A DNA stretch of 39,765 nt from assembly GCA_020027645.1 (NCBI GenBank), contig JAHKKM010000008.1, positions 1 through 39,765 of the forward strand. Reading direction: 5' to 3'. This DNA comes from Pseudomonadota bacterium (lineage in GTDB: Bacteria; Pseudomonadota; Gammaproteobacteria; Steroidobacterales; Woeseiaceae). The position numbers and the translations under genes are program-made. The notes under the pieces are model-generated. The model saw only the letters and a program-made list of their open reading frames with translations, did not search any database and was not told the DNA's origin. Shown here piece by piece: positions 9,479 through 17,536 of this stretch. The first letter of the stretch is position 1. Every line of letters begins with the position of its first letter.

Positions 9479-9494
9479 TGGCACGAGTCCTGCA
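9479..9494 (+). promoter_or_regulatory. Sigma54 (-24/-12) promoter
   Basis: TGGCACGAGTCCTGCA matches the consensus TGGCAC-N5-TTGCA at all but one position. The diagnostic GG (9480-9481) and GC (9492-9493) are separated by exactly 10 bases. Transcription should begin near 9505, giving an untranslated leader of about 60 bases before the GTG at 9567. Confidence 0.88.
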
Positions 9495-9566
9495 ATAGTA
9501 ATGAGCACACAGAGAATCAATTAACGTGGCAAGTACTGCCGCAGAAATCTTCGTAAGGACAGGACA

Positions 9567-9848
9567 GTGAACACAGGAACCCGCTTGGCAATCAACGCAA
9601 CTTTACTGGCTCTCGGGCTGACGCTTTCCGGAGCGCAGGCCCTGGCCAGCGACGTTGCCCAACCCACAACCGAAACCAAGACCGAAACTCAAGTCGGTAC
9701 GCCGGACCAGCAGAGCCTCGACCATACCAAGGCAGCCACCGAGGTGGCGGTAAACGATGCCATCATGGCGACCATCGAGGCTACCCGACTGGATCTTGAT
9801 ATCCGGCTGATCGGCCGCACTTCGATAATTGTAGCTGCCGGAAAATAG
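9567..9848 (+). CDS. Small exported protein of unknown function, sigma54-controlled
   Basis: 93 residues. A signal peptide (MNTGTRLAINATLLALGL, then a cleavage region around AQALAS) is followed by a Thr/Gln/Glu-rich linker and a C-terminal segment with alternating hydrophobic residues (DLDIRLIGRTSIIVAAGK). No family was recognised. There are no cysteines or metal motifs. It starts with GTG at 9567 after AAGGACAGGA, a good ribosome site. The sigma54 promoter and three dyads upstream make it the likely main target of the divergent PAS-AAA+ regulator. Its transcript would continue into a hairpin-rich region ending in a terminator. A BON-like or stress-inducible periplasmic role is possible, but nothing in the sequence proves it. 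Confidence 0.72.
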   Translation: MNTGTRLAINATLLALGLTLSGAQALASDVAQPTTETKTETQVGTPDQQSLDHTKAATEVAVNDAIMATIEATRLDLDIRLIGRTSIIVAAGK

Positions 9849-9879
9849 ACATTTCGGCACACATACCGGATACGGCAGC

Positions 9880-9965
9880 GCCAGGATTCTTCTCCCCCGA
9901 TGGTCCTGGCATGCCCTCCGGATCTTGACCCCGGCCCTTGGCCGGGTCTGGGGGCCGCAAGGCCC
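9880..9965 (+). ncRNA. Hairpin-rich 3' region, possible structured RNA
   Basis: Between the small exported gene and its terminator there are three stems. GCCAGGA (9880-9886) pairs with TCCTGGC (9904-9910). GACCC-c-GGCC (9927-9936) pairs with GGCC-GGGTC (9940-9948) across a three-base loop. GGGCC (9952-9956) pairs with GGCCC (9961-9965) across a GCAA tetraloop. Neither strand shows credible coding. It could be a 3'UTR that yields a small RNA, or only a stabilising tail. It resembles no RNA family I recognise. Confidence 0.35.
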
Positions 9966-10001
9966 GGCGGCATTACCTCCCCCGTATTGCCGTCACTGCT
10001 C

Positions 10002-10080
10002 GGGAGCCGGGGACCGCTCCGTGTCGGAACGGCCCACTAAAGAATTCTGAATTAGTTTCTCCGGCTCCCTTCTTTTTATT
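10002..10080 (+). terminator. Intrinsic terminator with large branched stem
   Basis: GGGAGCCGG (10002-10010) pairs perfectly with CCGGCTCCC (10061-10069), followed by the T-rich TTCTTTTTATT (10070-10080). The 50-base interior holds a further hairpin, TCCG-TGT-CGGA (10018-10028) flanked by CCG/CGG, so the structure is branched rather than a simple stem-loop. It would end the sigma54 transcript. Its end overlaps the stop codon of the convergent gene. Confidence 0.7.
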
Positions 10081-10351
10081 CATCCGTCGCGTCTGCTTTG
10101 CTGCGATAGCGTTCGGCATCGCGCCCGCGGTTGTTCGCGAACCCGGCACTTATGCGTCGTCGAATCCTCTTCAGCCACAACCTGGCCCATGCGAATTCAA
10201 GCCCGAGAATCGCCAGTCCGATCGGAATGACAAGCAGCGCCGGTCCGGGCGTAACCAGCATGACCACGCCCAGTAAGAGGATCGTACCGCCGGTTACGCC
10301 AATCGCGATTCGTCTCGCGACCTTGTACGTCAGGTGAAGAGCTGCATGCAT
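10076..10351 (-). CDS. Small PGPGW-type transmembrane protein
   Basis: 91 residues. The open frame runs much further upstream, but coding character begins at the ATG at 10351 (MHAALHLTYKVARRIAIG). Two hydrophobic segments (about 15-33 and 37-55) flank the motif TPGPALLVIPIGLAILGLEF, characteristic of the putative transmembrane protein family PGPGW (Pfam). A basic amphipathic stretch (WARLWLKRIRRRIS) and a charged tail follow. The function of the family is unknown. It converges with the sigma54-controlled transcript and is divergent from the exported protein gene at 10462. Confidence 0.8.
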   Translation of the reverse strand: MHAALHLTYKVARRIAIGVTGGTILLLGVVMLVTPGPALLVIPIGLAILGLEFAWARLWLKRIRRRISAGFANNRGRDAERYRSKADATDE

Positions 10352-10461
10352 CGGTGCTGCACAATCAATTGGGGTGGACCATAGGGTGGTCGATACTAGC
10401 AGAGAGGCAGCACACGGCAAAAACGCTTGTTTTTTGCTCGCTATTCCGTAGCCTTGGCGCC

Positions 10462-11013
10462 ATGAAAAAATTGTTCTTTGGCGTTTCCTGTCTTTTGCCC
10501 GTGTTGTCGTCGACCCCGGCCTCGGCTGAAACGGTGCTGAAATTTTCGGCCGATACTCCAACGGCAAACGTAATGCCGCGAAGTCGCGAACGAGCGCCAT
10601 TGCAGCTTCCGGATCTCGAGTATCAATTCAGAATTGATGCTGTTTGCCGAGATGATCTGTCGCCTGCTTCACTGTCGTTGGCGGTAGCCGATACTCGCCG
10701 CACTTTCAATGCCGCGCAGATTGTTGCCGGAGCACTGGACGAAGTTCGGCTGCTGGTGCCAGCCGACCAGATAGCGCCGGTCGTGATCGCAAATTTCTGT
10801 GTAACCGACGGCGATGCCGACCAACCGGCCACATCTGTTTCGCACTTGACCGTGCATGCCGCACTTTCGGCCCAGGCGTCGCTGCTTTGTATTGGCGACA
10901 CGGATCGCTCGATGAAATACGCGAGCGCCAATCTGGATGTAATGCTGGTCTGCGAGAACCCTAACGACGAATCGGACGCGGCGGCGGATCGCCAGACCCT
11001 CACCGAGCTGTAA
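10462..11013 (+). CDS. Exported protein of unknown function
   Basis: 183 residues. An N-terminal signal peptide (MKKLFFGVSCLLPVLSSTPASAETV) supports this ATG over the longer open frame that begins at 10354. The mature part has three isolated cysteines that could form disulfides (in VCRDD, NFCVTD and LLCIGD) plus a fourth in LVCEN, so two disulfides are possible in the periplasm. Its alternating hydrophobic pattern suggests a beta-rich fold. No family was recognised. It converges with the lipoprotein hydrolase, 13 bases apart. Confidence 0.65.
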   Translation: MKKLFFGVSCLLPVLSSTPASAETVLKFSADTPTANVMPRSRERAPLQLPDLEYQFRIDAVCRDDLSPASLSLAVADTRRTFNAAQIVAGALDEVRLLVPADQIAPVVIANFCVTDGDADQPATSVSHLTVHAALSAQASLLCIGDTDRSMKYASANLDVMLVCENPNDESDAAADRQTLTEL

Positions 11014-11026
11014 GCCGACTGGCCCG

Positions 11027-11932
11027 CTAACCGTCACTCTCTATGGCCAGGTGTAGCCTGAGAAAACCAAGAGTGCGCTGCCACGCCGATTCTGCAACTG
11101 TCGGATTGTAATTATTGCCCGTAGGGTTGGCGAAGGCATGACCGGCGTTCGGGTATATTTCGATTTCGTAGTTCTTCCCAAGTTTCTTCAGCGTCGCAGC
11201 AAACGCATCGACAGATTCCACAGTTATGCCGCGATCGTCCGCACCAAACAGTCCGAGCACTGGCACGTTCAGCGGCTCAAGAGCAGTTTCGTCACTCGTG
11301 ACTTGACCATAATAGATAACGGATGCATCCAGCTCGTCCGGGAACAACAAAGCGGTATTCAATGACCAGCCACCGCCAAAACACCATCCCAGCGATGCAA
11401 TTCTCGGCGCGCCCGCAGTATTTCTGAGCCAGTCGTATGCCTGGCGCAGGTTGCTGTTCGCATTTTCCGGGTTCTCAACAACGCCAAGCATCAGGTTGCG
11501 GGCCTCCGTCGGGTTCGCAGCTACACTGCCGCCGAAAAGATCGACCGCGAGAACGATGTATCCCTCGCCAGCCAGTCGATCTGCCATTGCACGAACACCA
11601 TCATTAAGTCCCCACCACTCATGAATCACAATGATTGCGGGCAGGGGATCAACCATGTCTGCCGGGAAAACAAAATATCCCCGGACCAGCTGCTCTTCCA
11701 CTTCCGCATAGGGCAGGGTTTCGGAGATGATCGTACGCTGTGGCGCCACCGACGCAGCCGGACTTGGGGTGGCGACATCGTCAGCGTGCTCGTGCGACAT
11801 GGCATCGACCGTACGGTGGTCAGCATCCTGCTTGTCCACACCGGGGGCCTTGGTGTCACACGCAACCAATACGGCCGCGATTCCGGCAATCACCAAAGTT
11901 CGGATAATCGTCCTGCACTTTGTTGCGATCAT
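11027..11932 (-). CDS. Dienelactone hydrolase family lipoprotein
   Basis: A 301-residue alpha/beta hydrolase with a lipoprotein signal (hydrophobic segment ending in the lipobox LVAC, Cys 25), then a His/Asp/Pro-rich linker and the catalytic domain from about residue 75. The nucleophile is the cysteine of GWCFGGGWS, as in dienelactone hydrolases. The acid is probably in FGADDRGI and the histidine in NAGHAFANP. IHEWWGLND is the usual first strand and turn. Substrates of this branch are poorly known; ester or lactone hydrolysis at the outer membrane is expected. A second family member, exported differently, is at 30674-31555. Confidence 0.85.
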   Translation of the reverse strand: MIATKCRTIIRTLVIAGIAAVLVACDTKAPGVDKQDADHRTVDAMSHEHADDVATPSPAASVAPQRTIISETLPYAEVEEQLVRGYFVFPADMVDPLPAIIVIHEWWGLNDGVRAMADRLAGEGYIVLAVDLFGGSVAANPTEARNLMLGVVENPENANSNLRQAYDWLRNTAGAPRIASLGWCFGGGWSLNTALLFPDELDASVIYYGQVTSDETALEPLNVPVLGLFGADDRGITVESVDAFAATLKKLGKNYEIEIYPNAGHAFANPTGNNYNPTVAESAWQRTLGFLRLHLAIESDG

Positions 11933-12080
11933 CGATCCGTCCCCTGTTCTCGTTGCGGGCTAGTTTAATCGAAAATTCCCGTGGTGGTCATACTGAAGTC
12001 GATTGACCGTGCTCAGGCCCCGCCGAAAGTTCGTGACGCAAAACAATCCGTGTGCCAGGCCGTGCCTGACTGACCCGGAT

Positions 12081-12236
12081 TCAACTCCCGTCGTCATCAT
12101 CCCAAACCTTTAATTTGCTCTTGTCGACCGCCTGCCATTGCTCTTTGCTTTTGCGTGCATAACGCCAGACATTCGTTACGACATAGACGATAACGGCCAG
12201 TACAATCCAAAGTGCAATCTGAAGTTCGTCGGTCAC
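12081..12236 (-). CDS. Small single-pass membrane protein (51 aa)
   Basis: A short frame reading MTDELQIALWIVLAVIVYVV, then TNVWRYARKSKEQWQAVD and an acidic end WDDDDGS. It starts with GTG at 12234-12236, preceded by AGAGGGA at good spacing. One membrane helix (about residues 6-24) is followed by a basic stretch, so the C-terminus is probably cytoplasmic, and then a very acidic end. No family was recognised. It is divergent from the MATE exporter, with 173 bases between starts. The clear ribosome site and typical composition argue that it is real. Confidence 0.6.
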   Translation of the reverse strand: MTDELQIALWIVLAVIVYVVTNVWRYARKSKEQWQAVDKSKLKVWDDDDGS

Positions 12237-12409
12237 AGTGCGTTCCCTCTGGAATTGTCAGTCTCGTTGCATATGACTTGATGAAGGCATTCCCGTACTG
12301 ATAACTTGCTGCGTCGCTATGTTCGCCGAAACCGGAGTCCTGTGTCGGATACCTGTGCCGGGTGACATCCTTACCCACCATTCGCAGCAAACCGGATTGA
12401 AGATCAGTC

Positions 12410-13825
12410 ATGAGCAACGTAGAAAATTATCGATCCGGCTGGCAACGTGCGGTCGCATTCGTGCGGGAGTCATTGCGCGACAATACTGCCGATCTTACAA
12501 CGGGATCGACGGGACGCGCACTTGGGGTGCTCGCGATCCCGATGATGCTGGAAATGTCGATGGAGGCTATTTTTGCCGTCGTCGATATCGCCTTCGTCTC
12601 CCGACTCGGCATAAATGCCATTGCGGCAGTCGGTCTGACCGAGGCGCTCATTACCGTTCTGTATGCCATCGCAATAGGTCTGGGGATGGGCGTGACAGCA
12701 ATGATCTCGCGGCGGATCGGCGCAAAGAGAGCTGATGCAGCGGCACAGGTTGCCGGACAGGCCGTATGGGTCGGCGGCGCCGTATCCATCGTTATCGGCA
12801 TTTTCGGCGTCGTCTACGCAGAAGACCTGCTGCGCATGATGGGCGCGAACGATGCCGTCGTCGAAACAGGACGCGGTTTTACCTCCGTCCTGCTCGGAGG
12901 CTCGGCCAGCATTCTCTACCTGTTTCTGCTGAACGCCGCTTTTCGCGGCGCCGGCGATGCTTCGATCGCACTCAAGGCACTGGTTCTTGCAAACGCCATC
13001 AACATCGTACTCGATCCCTGCCTTATTTTTGGCCTGGGCCCATTCCCGGAACTCGGTGTAACCGGTGCGGCGGTCGCAACAACGATCGGCCGCGGCACCG
13101 GCGTCATATACCTTTTCTACAAGCTGTTTTCCTCACACGGTCGGCTGCGGCTGCAACTGAGGCATCTGGCCGTTCATGCGCCAGTGATTCGCCGCATGAT
13201 TCAGATATCGATTGGAGGAATTGGTCAGTTTCTGATTGCAACATCCAGCTGGATCGCGGTCATTCGAATCATCGCAATATATGGCAGCGCCCCAATTGCT
13301 GCCTACACGATTGCCATACGCATGCTTGAATTCGCCTTTCTTCCGGCATGGGGTCTTGGCAATGCTGCAGCGACGCTGGTCGGGCAGAATCTCGGCGCAC
13401 AAAAACCGGAGCGAGCCGAGCAAACTGCCATGCAGGCCGCCCGCTACAATACCGTGTTCATGGCGATGCTTGGCCTCGCACTTGTTGCCTTTGCACCGCA
13501 GGTGGTCGGGCTCTTTACCAGCGACGAGGCAGTTCTCCCGTACGGGATCAGCTGCCTGAGAATTCTGGGGATTGGTTTTCCGATGTATGCCGTCGGCATG
13601 ATAATGACCCAGGCGCTGAATGGGGCGGGCGATACAAAAACACCATCGTTGTTGAATTTCATCTGTTTCTGGGCGGTGGAGATCCCGCTTGCGTACTGGC
13701 TCGCTACAGCAGCCGGTCTAGGCCCAAACGGTGTCTTCATAGCCATAGTGACTGCGGAATCGACACTGTCGGTTCTCGGCTACCTGGTGTTTCGCAATGG
13801 CACCTGGAAGTTGCAGCAGGCGTGA
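12410..13825 (+). CDS. MATE family efflux transporter
   Basis: 471 residues with about 12 hydrophobic segments in two related halves, the size and pattern of MATE exporters. Family traits include LAIPMMLEMSMEAIFAVVDIAFV in the first helices and GVTAMISRRIGAKRADAAAQ. The second-half counterpart is GLGNAAATLVGQNLGAQKPE, and MTQALNGAGDTKTPSLLNF is also typical. Such proteins export cationic drugs, dyes or metabolites using Na+ or H+ gradients. The ABC ATPase frame follows directly and may overlap its end, suggesting co-transcription. Confidence 0.92.
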   Translation: MSNVENYRSGWQRAVAFVRESLRDNTADLTTGSTGRALGVLAIPMMLEMSMEAIFAVVDIAFVSRLGINAIAAVGLTEALITVLYAIAIGLGMGVTAMISRRIGAKRADAAAQVAGQAVWVGGAVSIVIGIFGVVYAEDLLRMMGANDAVVETGRGFTSVLLGGSASILYLFLLNAAFRGAGDASIALKALVLANAINIVLDPCLIFGLGPFPELGVTGAAVATTIGRGTGVIYLFYKLFSSHGRLRLQLRHLAVHAPVIRRMIQISIGGIGQFLIATSSWIAVIRIIAIYGSAPIAAYTIAIRMLEFAFLPAWGLGNAAATLVGQNLGAQKPERAEQTAMQAARYNTVFMAMLGLALVAFAPQVVGLFTSDEAVLPYGISCLRILGIGFPMYAVGMIMTQALNGAGDTKTPSLLNFICFWAVEIPLAYWLATAAGLGPNGVFIAIVTAESTLSVLGYLVFRNGTWKLQQA

Positions 13826-13877
13826 CCGAAGCACCGTTATACTGCGACCCTTTGCGGGATCTGCGTCGGTTCAGTCT

Positions 13878-14684
13878 GTGTCGGAAGCACCTCTCATAGA
13901 AATCCGGGACGCCACCATATTTCGTGGCGATACCCGGGTGTTCGATCGATTCAACCTGACGATCCCCCAGCACGAGCCGGTGGCGATACTGGGGCCAAAC
14001 GGCTCGGGCAAAACAACTTTGCTGAAGGTCATCAATCGCGAAATCTACCCGGTGCAAGGCGATGGTTCATCGGTTCGGATACTCGGCCGTGACAGATGGA
14101 ATGTCTGGGACTTGCGTTCGCATATCGGCCTGGTCTCGCATGACCTGCAGATGCATTATCACGCGCGTGCCACCGGTCTCGACGTCGTAGTGTCCGGTTT
14201 TTACTCGAGTATCGGAGTTCACGGCGTGCTCGCAGGGCGTATAACCGCTGTACAACGCGAACTCGCATACACAACCTTGAAGAACCTTGACGCCGAAGAA
14301 CTGGCGGGCAGGCGCCTTGCCAATATGTCTACCGGCCAGCAACGGCGCTGTCTGCTTGGCCGGGCCCTGGTGCATGATCCGGACACCCTGATTCTTGACG
14401 AACCAACCGCGGGGCTCGACCTTGCAGCCGCATTTGGCTATCTGGATCGCATCCGGCGCCTGTCGGCGGTCGGCAAGAACATAGTTCTGGTCAGCCATTC
14501 ACCGGGCGAAATTCCCCCGGAAATTCAGCGTATTGTGCTGTTGCGTGCCGGTCGCGTGATTGCCGACGGAGCAAAGGAGCGCGTTCTCACCGAATACAAT
14601 CTGCAGCAGACCTACGGAGTCGGGGTTCGGATTGCAGTTGTCGATGGCTACTATTTTACCTATCCGGCAGTTGCGGGTGGCTGA
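13878..14684 (+). CDS. ABC transporter ATP-binding protein without a visible permease
   Basis: About 268 residues from the GTG at 13878 (VSEAPLIEIRDATIFRG). The frame is open back to an ATG at 13797 inside the MATE gene, which is the alternative start. It has Walker A GPNGSGKTT, signature MSTGQQRRC, Walker B LILDEPTAGLD and H-loop LVSHS. The signature reads STGQ instead of LSGGQ. The style resembles single-domain ATPases of iron or molybdenum-type importers. No permease or binding protein is nearby; only the upstream MATE protein is a membrane partner candidate. The partner and substrate are unknown. Confidence 0.83.
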   Translation: MSEAPLIEIRDATIFRGDTRVFDRFNLTIPQHEPVAILGPNGSGKTTLLKVINREIYPVQGDGSSVRILGRDRWNVWDLRSHIGLVSHDLQMHYHARATGLDVVVSGFYSSIGVHGVLAGRITAVQRELAYTTLKNLDAEELAGRRLANMSTGQQRRCLLGRALVHDPDTLILDEPTAGLDLAAAFGYLDRIRRLSAVGKNIVLVSHSPGEIPPEIQRIVLLRAGRVIADGAKERVLTEYNLQQTYGVGVRIAVVDGYYFTYPAVAGG

Positions 14685-14806
14685 GTCGGACGCTGGTTTG
14701 TGACCCGATTGACGTCACATTACCTAACAGCGACGACCGGATGGATTCTGAAAACGTGACGGAATACGATGCAAGCTGCCTCTGCCGGGCTTAGCCTCGG
14801 ATCATT

Positions 14807-15529
14807 ATGCGTCGACCTTCTCTTATTTCAGGTTCTCTTGCCGGATTGATGTCGGCGTGGCCATCGTTTGCTGCCGAGTCGGACCTCGAATCCGCGGTTA
14901 TTACCGGCGTTACGAACCTGGGTGTCGGTGTTTTCCTGATCTCGATTGCTGTTGCACTTTTGCTCACACTGTTATTCCGTGCATCGGCCACCCATGTCGC
15001 CAGGATGGTCACGGCCCGACTTGGCAAACGCAGGATCCGCAAGATACTGACGGAGAAAAGTGCAAACGTTCTGGATGATTTTATTCTGCCGGGCGCTTAC
15101 GGCGGCCTGACGCATATCGACCATGCCGTACTTACCTCAGGTGGCATCCTCTGCATTCAGACCAAGCATTACAACGGCATAGTCTTCGGCAACGCGGACG
15201 AGCCACAGTGGACCAATGTCGATGGCATACACAAAAGAAAATTTCTGAATCCCCTCATCCAGAATGAGGGACGCAGCAGGGCGCTTGAAAAGATCATGCC
15301 GGATGTTCCGGTAGCGAACCTGGTCGTGTTCACCGGGTCTGTCCAGTTCGCGTCACCTCTCGCAAAGAATGTCATCCACATTCGTGATCTCAAGAACTAC
15401 ATTGCGCGGTTTGTTTTCGGCCCGTGCAAGATCGATGATTGGGATGCCGTCTGGCTGTCGGTGCGGGCTGCAGCCCTGACTGACGAAGAATCGCGCAAGG
15501 ATTTCCGCGCACAACTCAGTTTCTCCTGA
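14807..15529 (+). CDS. NERD domain protein, membrane-anchored
   Basis: 240 residues. A signal-like N-terminus (to about 23) is followed by a membrane segment (about 38-58, VGVFLISIAVALLLTLLF) and a NERD (nuclease-related) domain (about 85-190). The domain shows the family pattern of an aspartate before a beta-hairpin and a Gln/Lys strand: HIDHAVLTSGGILCIQTKHY, then GIVFGNADEPQW and NPLIQNEGRSRAL. NERD domains share the restriction-endonuclease-like fold and are found in stress and nucleic-acid proteins; activity is not proven. No partner gene is visible. Confidence 0.8.
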   Translation: MRRPSLISGSLAGLMSAWPSFAAESDLESAVITGVTNLGVGVFLISIAVALLLTLLFRASATHVARMVTARLGKRRIRKILTEKSANVLDDFILPGAYGGLTHIDHAVLTSGGILCIQTKHYNGIVFGNADEPQWTNVDGIHKRKFLNPLIQNEGRSRALEKIMPDVPVANLVVFTGSVQFASPLAKNVIHIRDLKNYIARFVFGPCKIDDWDAVWLSVRAAALTDEESRKDFRAQLSFS

Positions 15530-15783
15530 ACCCGCCCGGCGTTCGACGGGGCGTTCCCGATGTGCCGAAATCGTTCATTTCGTCTCCTCCCGTAGAGCAT
15601 CGGCCGTTACCGGCCATCCGGATTGATTCTGGTTATAATCAGTTTCTCGTTCAGGCCAGAGCATCGGATCATGTCAGGAATTGCCATCAGTTCTGCGGGT
15701 GTTCCTGCCGAGTTCGTTCATCTGGATTTTCTTTCGCGGAACATCTTTAGTGATCTGTTGCGAACTTGTGTTGGAGCTCGCGC
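15530..15783. other. Intergenic region upstream of the MBL-fold gene
   Basis: 254 bases. It contains weak hairpins near 15532-15556 and 15601-15617, a consensus -10 hexamer TATAAT at 15634-15639 without a convincing -35, and a possible 38-codon leader frame (15671-15787). Confidence 0.4.
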
Positions 15784-15787
15784 ATGA
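15671..15787 (+). CDS. Possible 38-aa leader ORF overlapping the MBL-fold gene start
   Basis: ATG at 15671 begins MSGIAISSAGVPAEFVHLDF and ends RTCVGARA. Its TGA overlaps the ATG of the next gene (ATGA at 15784-15787), the arrangement of translational coupling. A TATAAT hexamer lies 31 bases upstream of the start. There is no strong ribosome site and no recognised homology, so this may be chance. Confidence 0.3.
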   Translation: MSGIAISSAGVPAEFVHLDFLSRNIFSDLLRTCVGARA

Positions 15788-16794
15788 AGTTGCTGTTGCG
15801 ACGAATCCGGATGATCGCTGTTCTGCTGCTGGCCCTGGCAGTGGTTGCTACTGCTGTCGTCGCACGGCTTTGGCAGAACAGGGCGGACCTTGCAGACCTT
15901 GGTTGGGAGGAGGCAATCCCGAATAACAACGCTGCCGGCAGTGTGACCGTGACGTGGTTTGGCATTTCGACTTTGCTGTTCGATGACGGCGAAACGCAGA
16001 TACTGATCGACGGTGCATTCACGAGAGTCCCGCTTGCCAGAATTCTTTCATTTCGGCGCGTTTCATCCGACATAGATACGATCAACCACACTCTTGCCGA
16101 ATACCGGATGAATCGCCTGGCTGCTATCGTTCCTGTACATTCGCACTTCGATCACGCGATGGATGTCGGCCACGTGGCAAACCGCAGCACCGCTGTCGTG
16201 CTCGGCTCCGAATCCACTGCCTATATTGCTCGTGGAGCCGATGTGCCGGTTGACCAGAGCCAAATTCTCGCGAGCGGCGAATCGCGACAGTTCGGAGACT
16301 TCACCATCACGCTTCTTGATTCGAAGCATGCGCCGATCGGGTTCGGCGACAACGGCTGGCTTCCCGGGCCGATCGAAGAGCCACTTGTACAGCCGGCGCG
16401 AATAACAGCATGGCGCGAAGGTGTCAGCTATTCTGTATTGATCGGGCATCCACGCGGCACGACCCTGATTCAGGGGAGCGGTGGTTTCATCAAGGACAAT
16501 CTTCGCGACTATTCGGCCGACGTTGTAATACTGGGCATCGGGGGACTGGCTGGGCTTGGCCGCGAGTATGTGGACGAGCTATGGCATGAAACCATCACGA
16601 AAGTCGGAGCTCACCGAGTATTTCCCGTGCACTATGACGACTTCACAAGGCCGTTTGGCGAAATTCAGCTCTTCCCGAACGTACTGGACAACGTCGTGCA
16701 AACCGCTGAATGGATCAATGAAATTGCCGCTACGGACCAGAGCCCCGTCGACATCAGGCTGTTGCCGTTCGGTCAGGCGATCGCACTGTATTAG
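15784..16794 (+). CDS. MBL-fold metallohydrolase, membrane-anchored
   Basis: 336 residues. An N-terminal signal anchor (MKLLLRRIRMIAVLLLALAV) is followed by a metallo-beta-lactamase fold. The metal motif HSHFDHAMD is intact, with further candidate ligands at SKHAPIGFG and VFPVHYDD. The sequence VTVTWFGISTLLFDDGETQI, then LIDGAF, resembles the UlaG/RomA-like branch acting on phosphoesters or lactones. The active domain is probably periplasmic. The ATG follows GGAG with 9-base spacing and is preferred over an ATG 18 bases upstream. Confidence 0.87.
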   Translation: MKLLLRRIRMIAVLLLALAVVATAVVARLWQNRADLADLGWEEAIPNNNAAGSVTVTWFGISTLLFDDGETQILIDGAFTRVPLARILSFRRVSSDIDTINHTLAEYRMNRLAAIVPVHSHFDHAMDVGHVANRSTAVVLGSESTAYIARGADVPVDQSQILASGESRQFGDFTITLLDSKHAPIGFGDNGWLPGPIEEPLVQPARITAWREGVSYSVLIGHPRGTTLIQGSGGFIKDNLRDYSADVVILGIGGLAGLGREYVDELWHETITKVGAHRVFPVHYDDFTRPFGEIQLFPNVLDNVVQTAEWINEIAATDQSPVDIRLLPFGQAIALY

Positions 16795-16812
16795 CACAGC
16801 AGGGACCTCTGT

Positions 16813-17100
16813 CTATTCGGACCCCGGGAACAGAAAGCCGTCGATCAGGGCATCGACGGCTGCGACGTCGTCCTTGCACTTGCGCGCCAGATTCCTGACC
16901 TGGTACTCAAGCCGGCTGGCCAGGCTGCGGTTGCCAATCCGTCGCTGATAAAGCAACTGCAGTGGCCGACGGCTGCGCAAATACTTCGAGCCCCTGGGTC
17001 CTGATTGATGTTCACCGAGCCTGCGAGCGACATCCGTCGTAATCCCGGTATAGATACTGCCGTCAGCACACCGCAGCAGGTACAGACTCCAGGCACTCAT
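16813..17100 (-). CDS. GIY-YIG nuclease-superfamily protein (UPF0213/YhbQ type)
   Basis: 95 residues. It reads MSAWSLYLLRCADGSIYTGI, then TTDVARRLGEHQSG and SKYLRSRRPLQLLYQ. The Y-(x)10-YTG pair, the arginine in ARRLGEHQ and the glutamate in ASRLEYQV are the GIY-YIG catalytic set. Small single-domain members occur widely; a nuclease role in DNA repair or recombination is suggested but not proven. The ATG at 17100 matches the family start. A gene of unknown function ends 7 bases upstream on the same strand, so the two are probably co-transcribed. Confidence 0.85.
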   Translation of the reverse strand: MSAWSLYLLRCADGSIYTGITTDVARRLGEHQSGPRGSKYLRSRRPLQLLYQRRIGNRSLASRLEYQVRNLARKCKDDVAAVDALIDGFLFPGSE

Positions 17101-17107
17101 CGCGCGT

Positions 17108-17479
17108 TCAGGCATGTCCGCCTTCGAGCCGGTCACCAAGTATGCGAAACACGCCGGTTTCCACGCTGGCACGATTCTCGTCGTTGTTCTCATAGGCGAC
17201 AACGATCTCGATGGCGCCATTCAACTCAGCGGCCGGTTCCCGCAGCTGCAGTGTCAGCATCCCGCCACTCATGCGAGCCTCCATGATGAGATCGTGCCCG
17301 ACGAACTCGTTCTCATTCATCTCGATATAAATTGCATCGTCAAAGTCTTCGCCGTCTGCGCGCATCAACAAAAGGTATTCCTCGATGTCGCCGGATTTTC
17401 GCGTCTTCGCGAAAAACAGGATCATCGCGTCATTTCTGACGTCGAACGCCACGGTGTCGTAGTATCGGTTTTCGGTCAT
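17108..17479 (-). CDS. Conserved-looking cytoplasmic protein of unknown function
   Basis: 123 residues, acidic, without signal peptide or membrane segment. It begins MTENRYYDTVAFDVRNDAMI and has strong beta-strand alternation (ILFFAKTRKSGDIEEYLLLM, later MLTLQLREPAAELNG). It looks like a beta-sandwich or Imm-like fold, but I recognise no family. It lies 7 bases upstream of the GIY-YIG gene on the same strand, and downstream of the acyltransferase (57 bases). Confidence 0.65.
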   Translation of the reverse strand: MTENRYYDTVAFDVRNDAMILFFAKTRKSGDIEEYLLLMRADGEDFDDAIYIEMNENEFVGHDLIMEARMSGGMLTLQLREPAAELNGAIEIVVAYENNDENRASVETGVFRILGDRLEGGHA

Positions 17480-17536
17480 AGCGCCTGACTGATGGGGACG
17501 TGAGAGGAAGTTTACGCCACGTACGGCTGTATGTAT

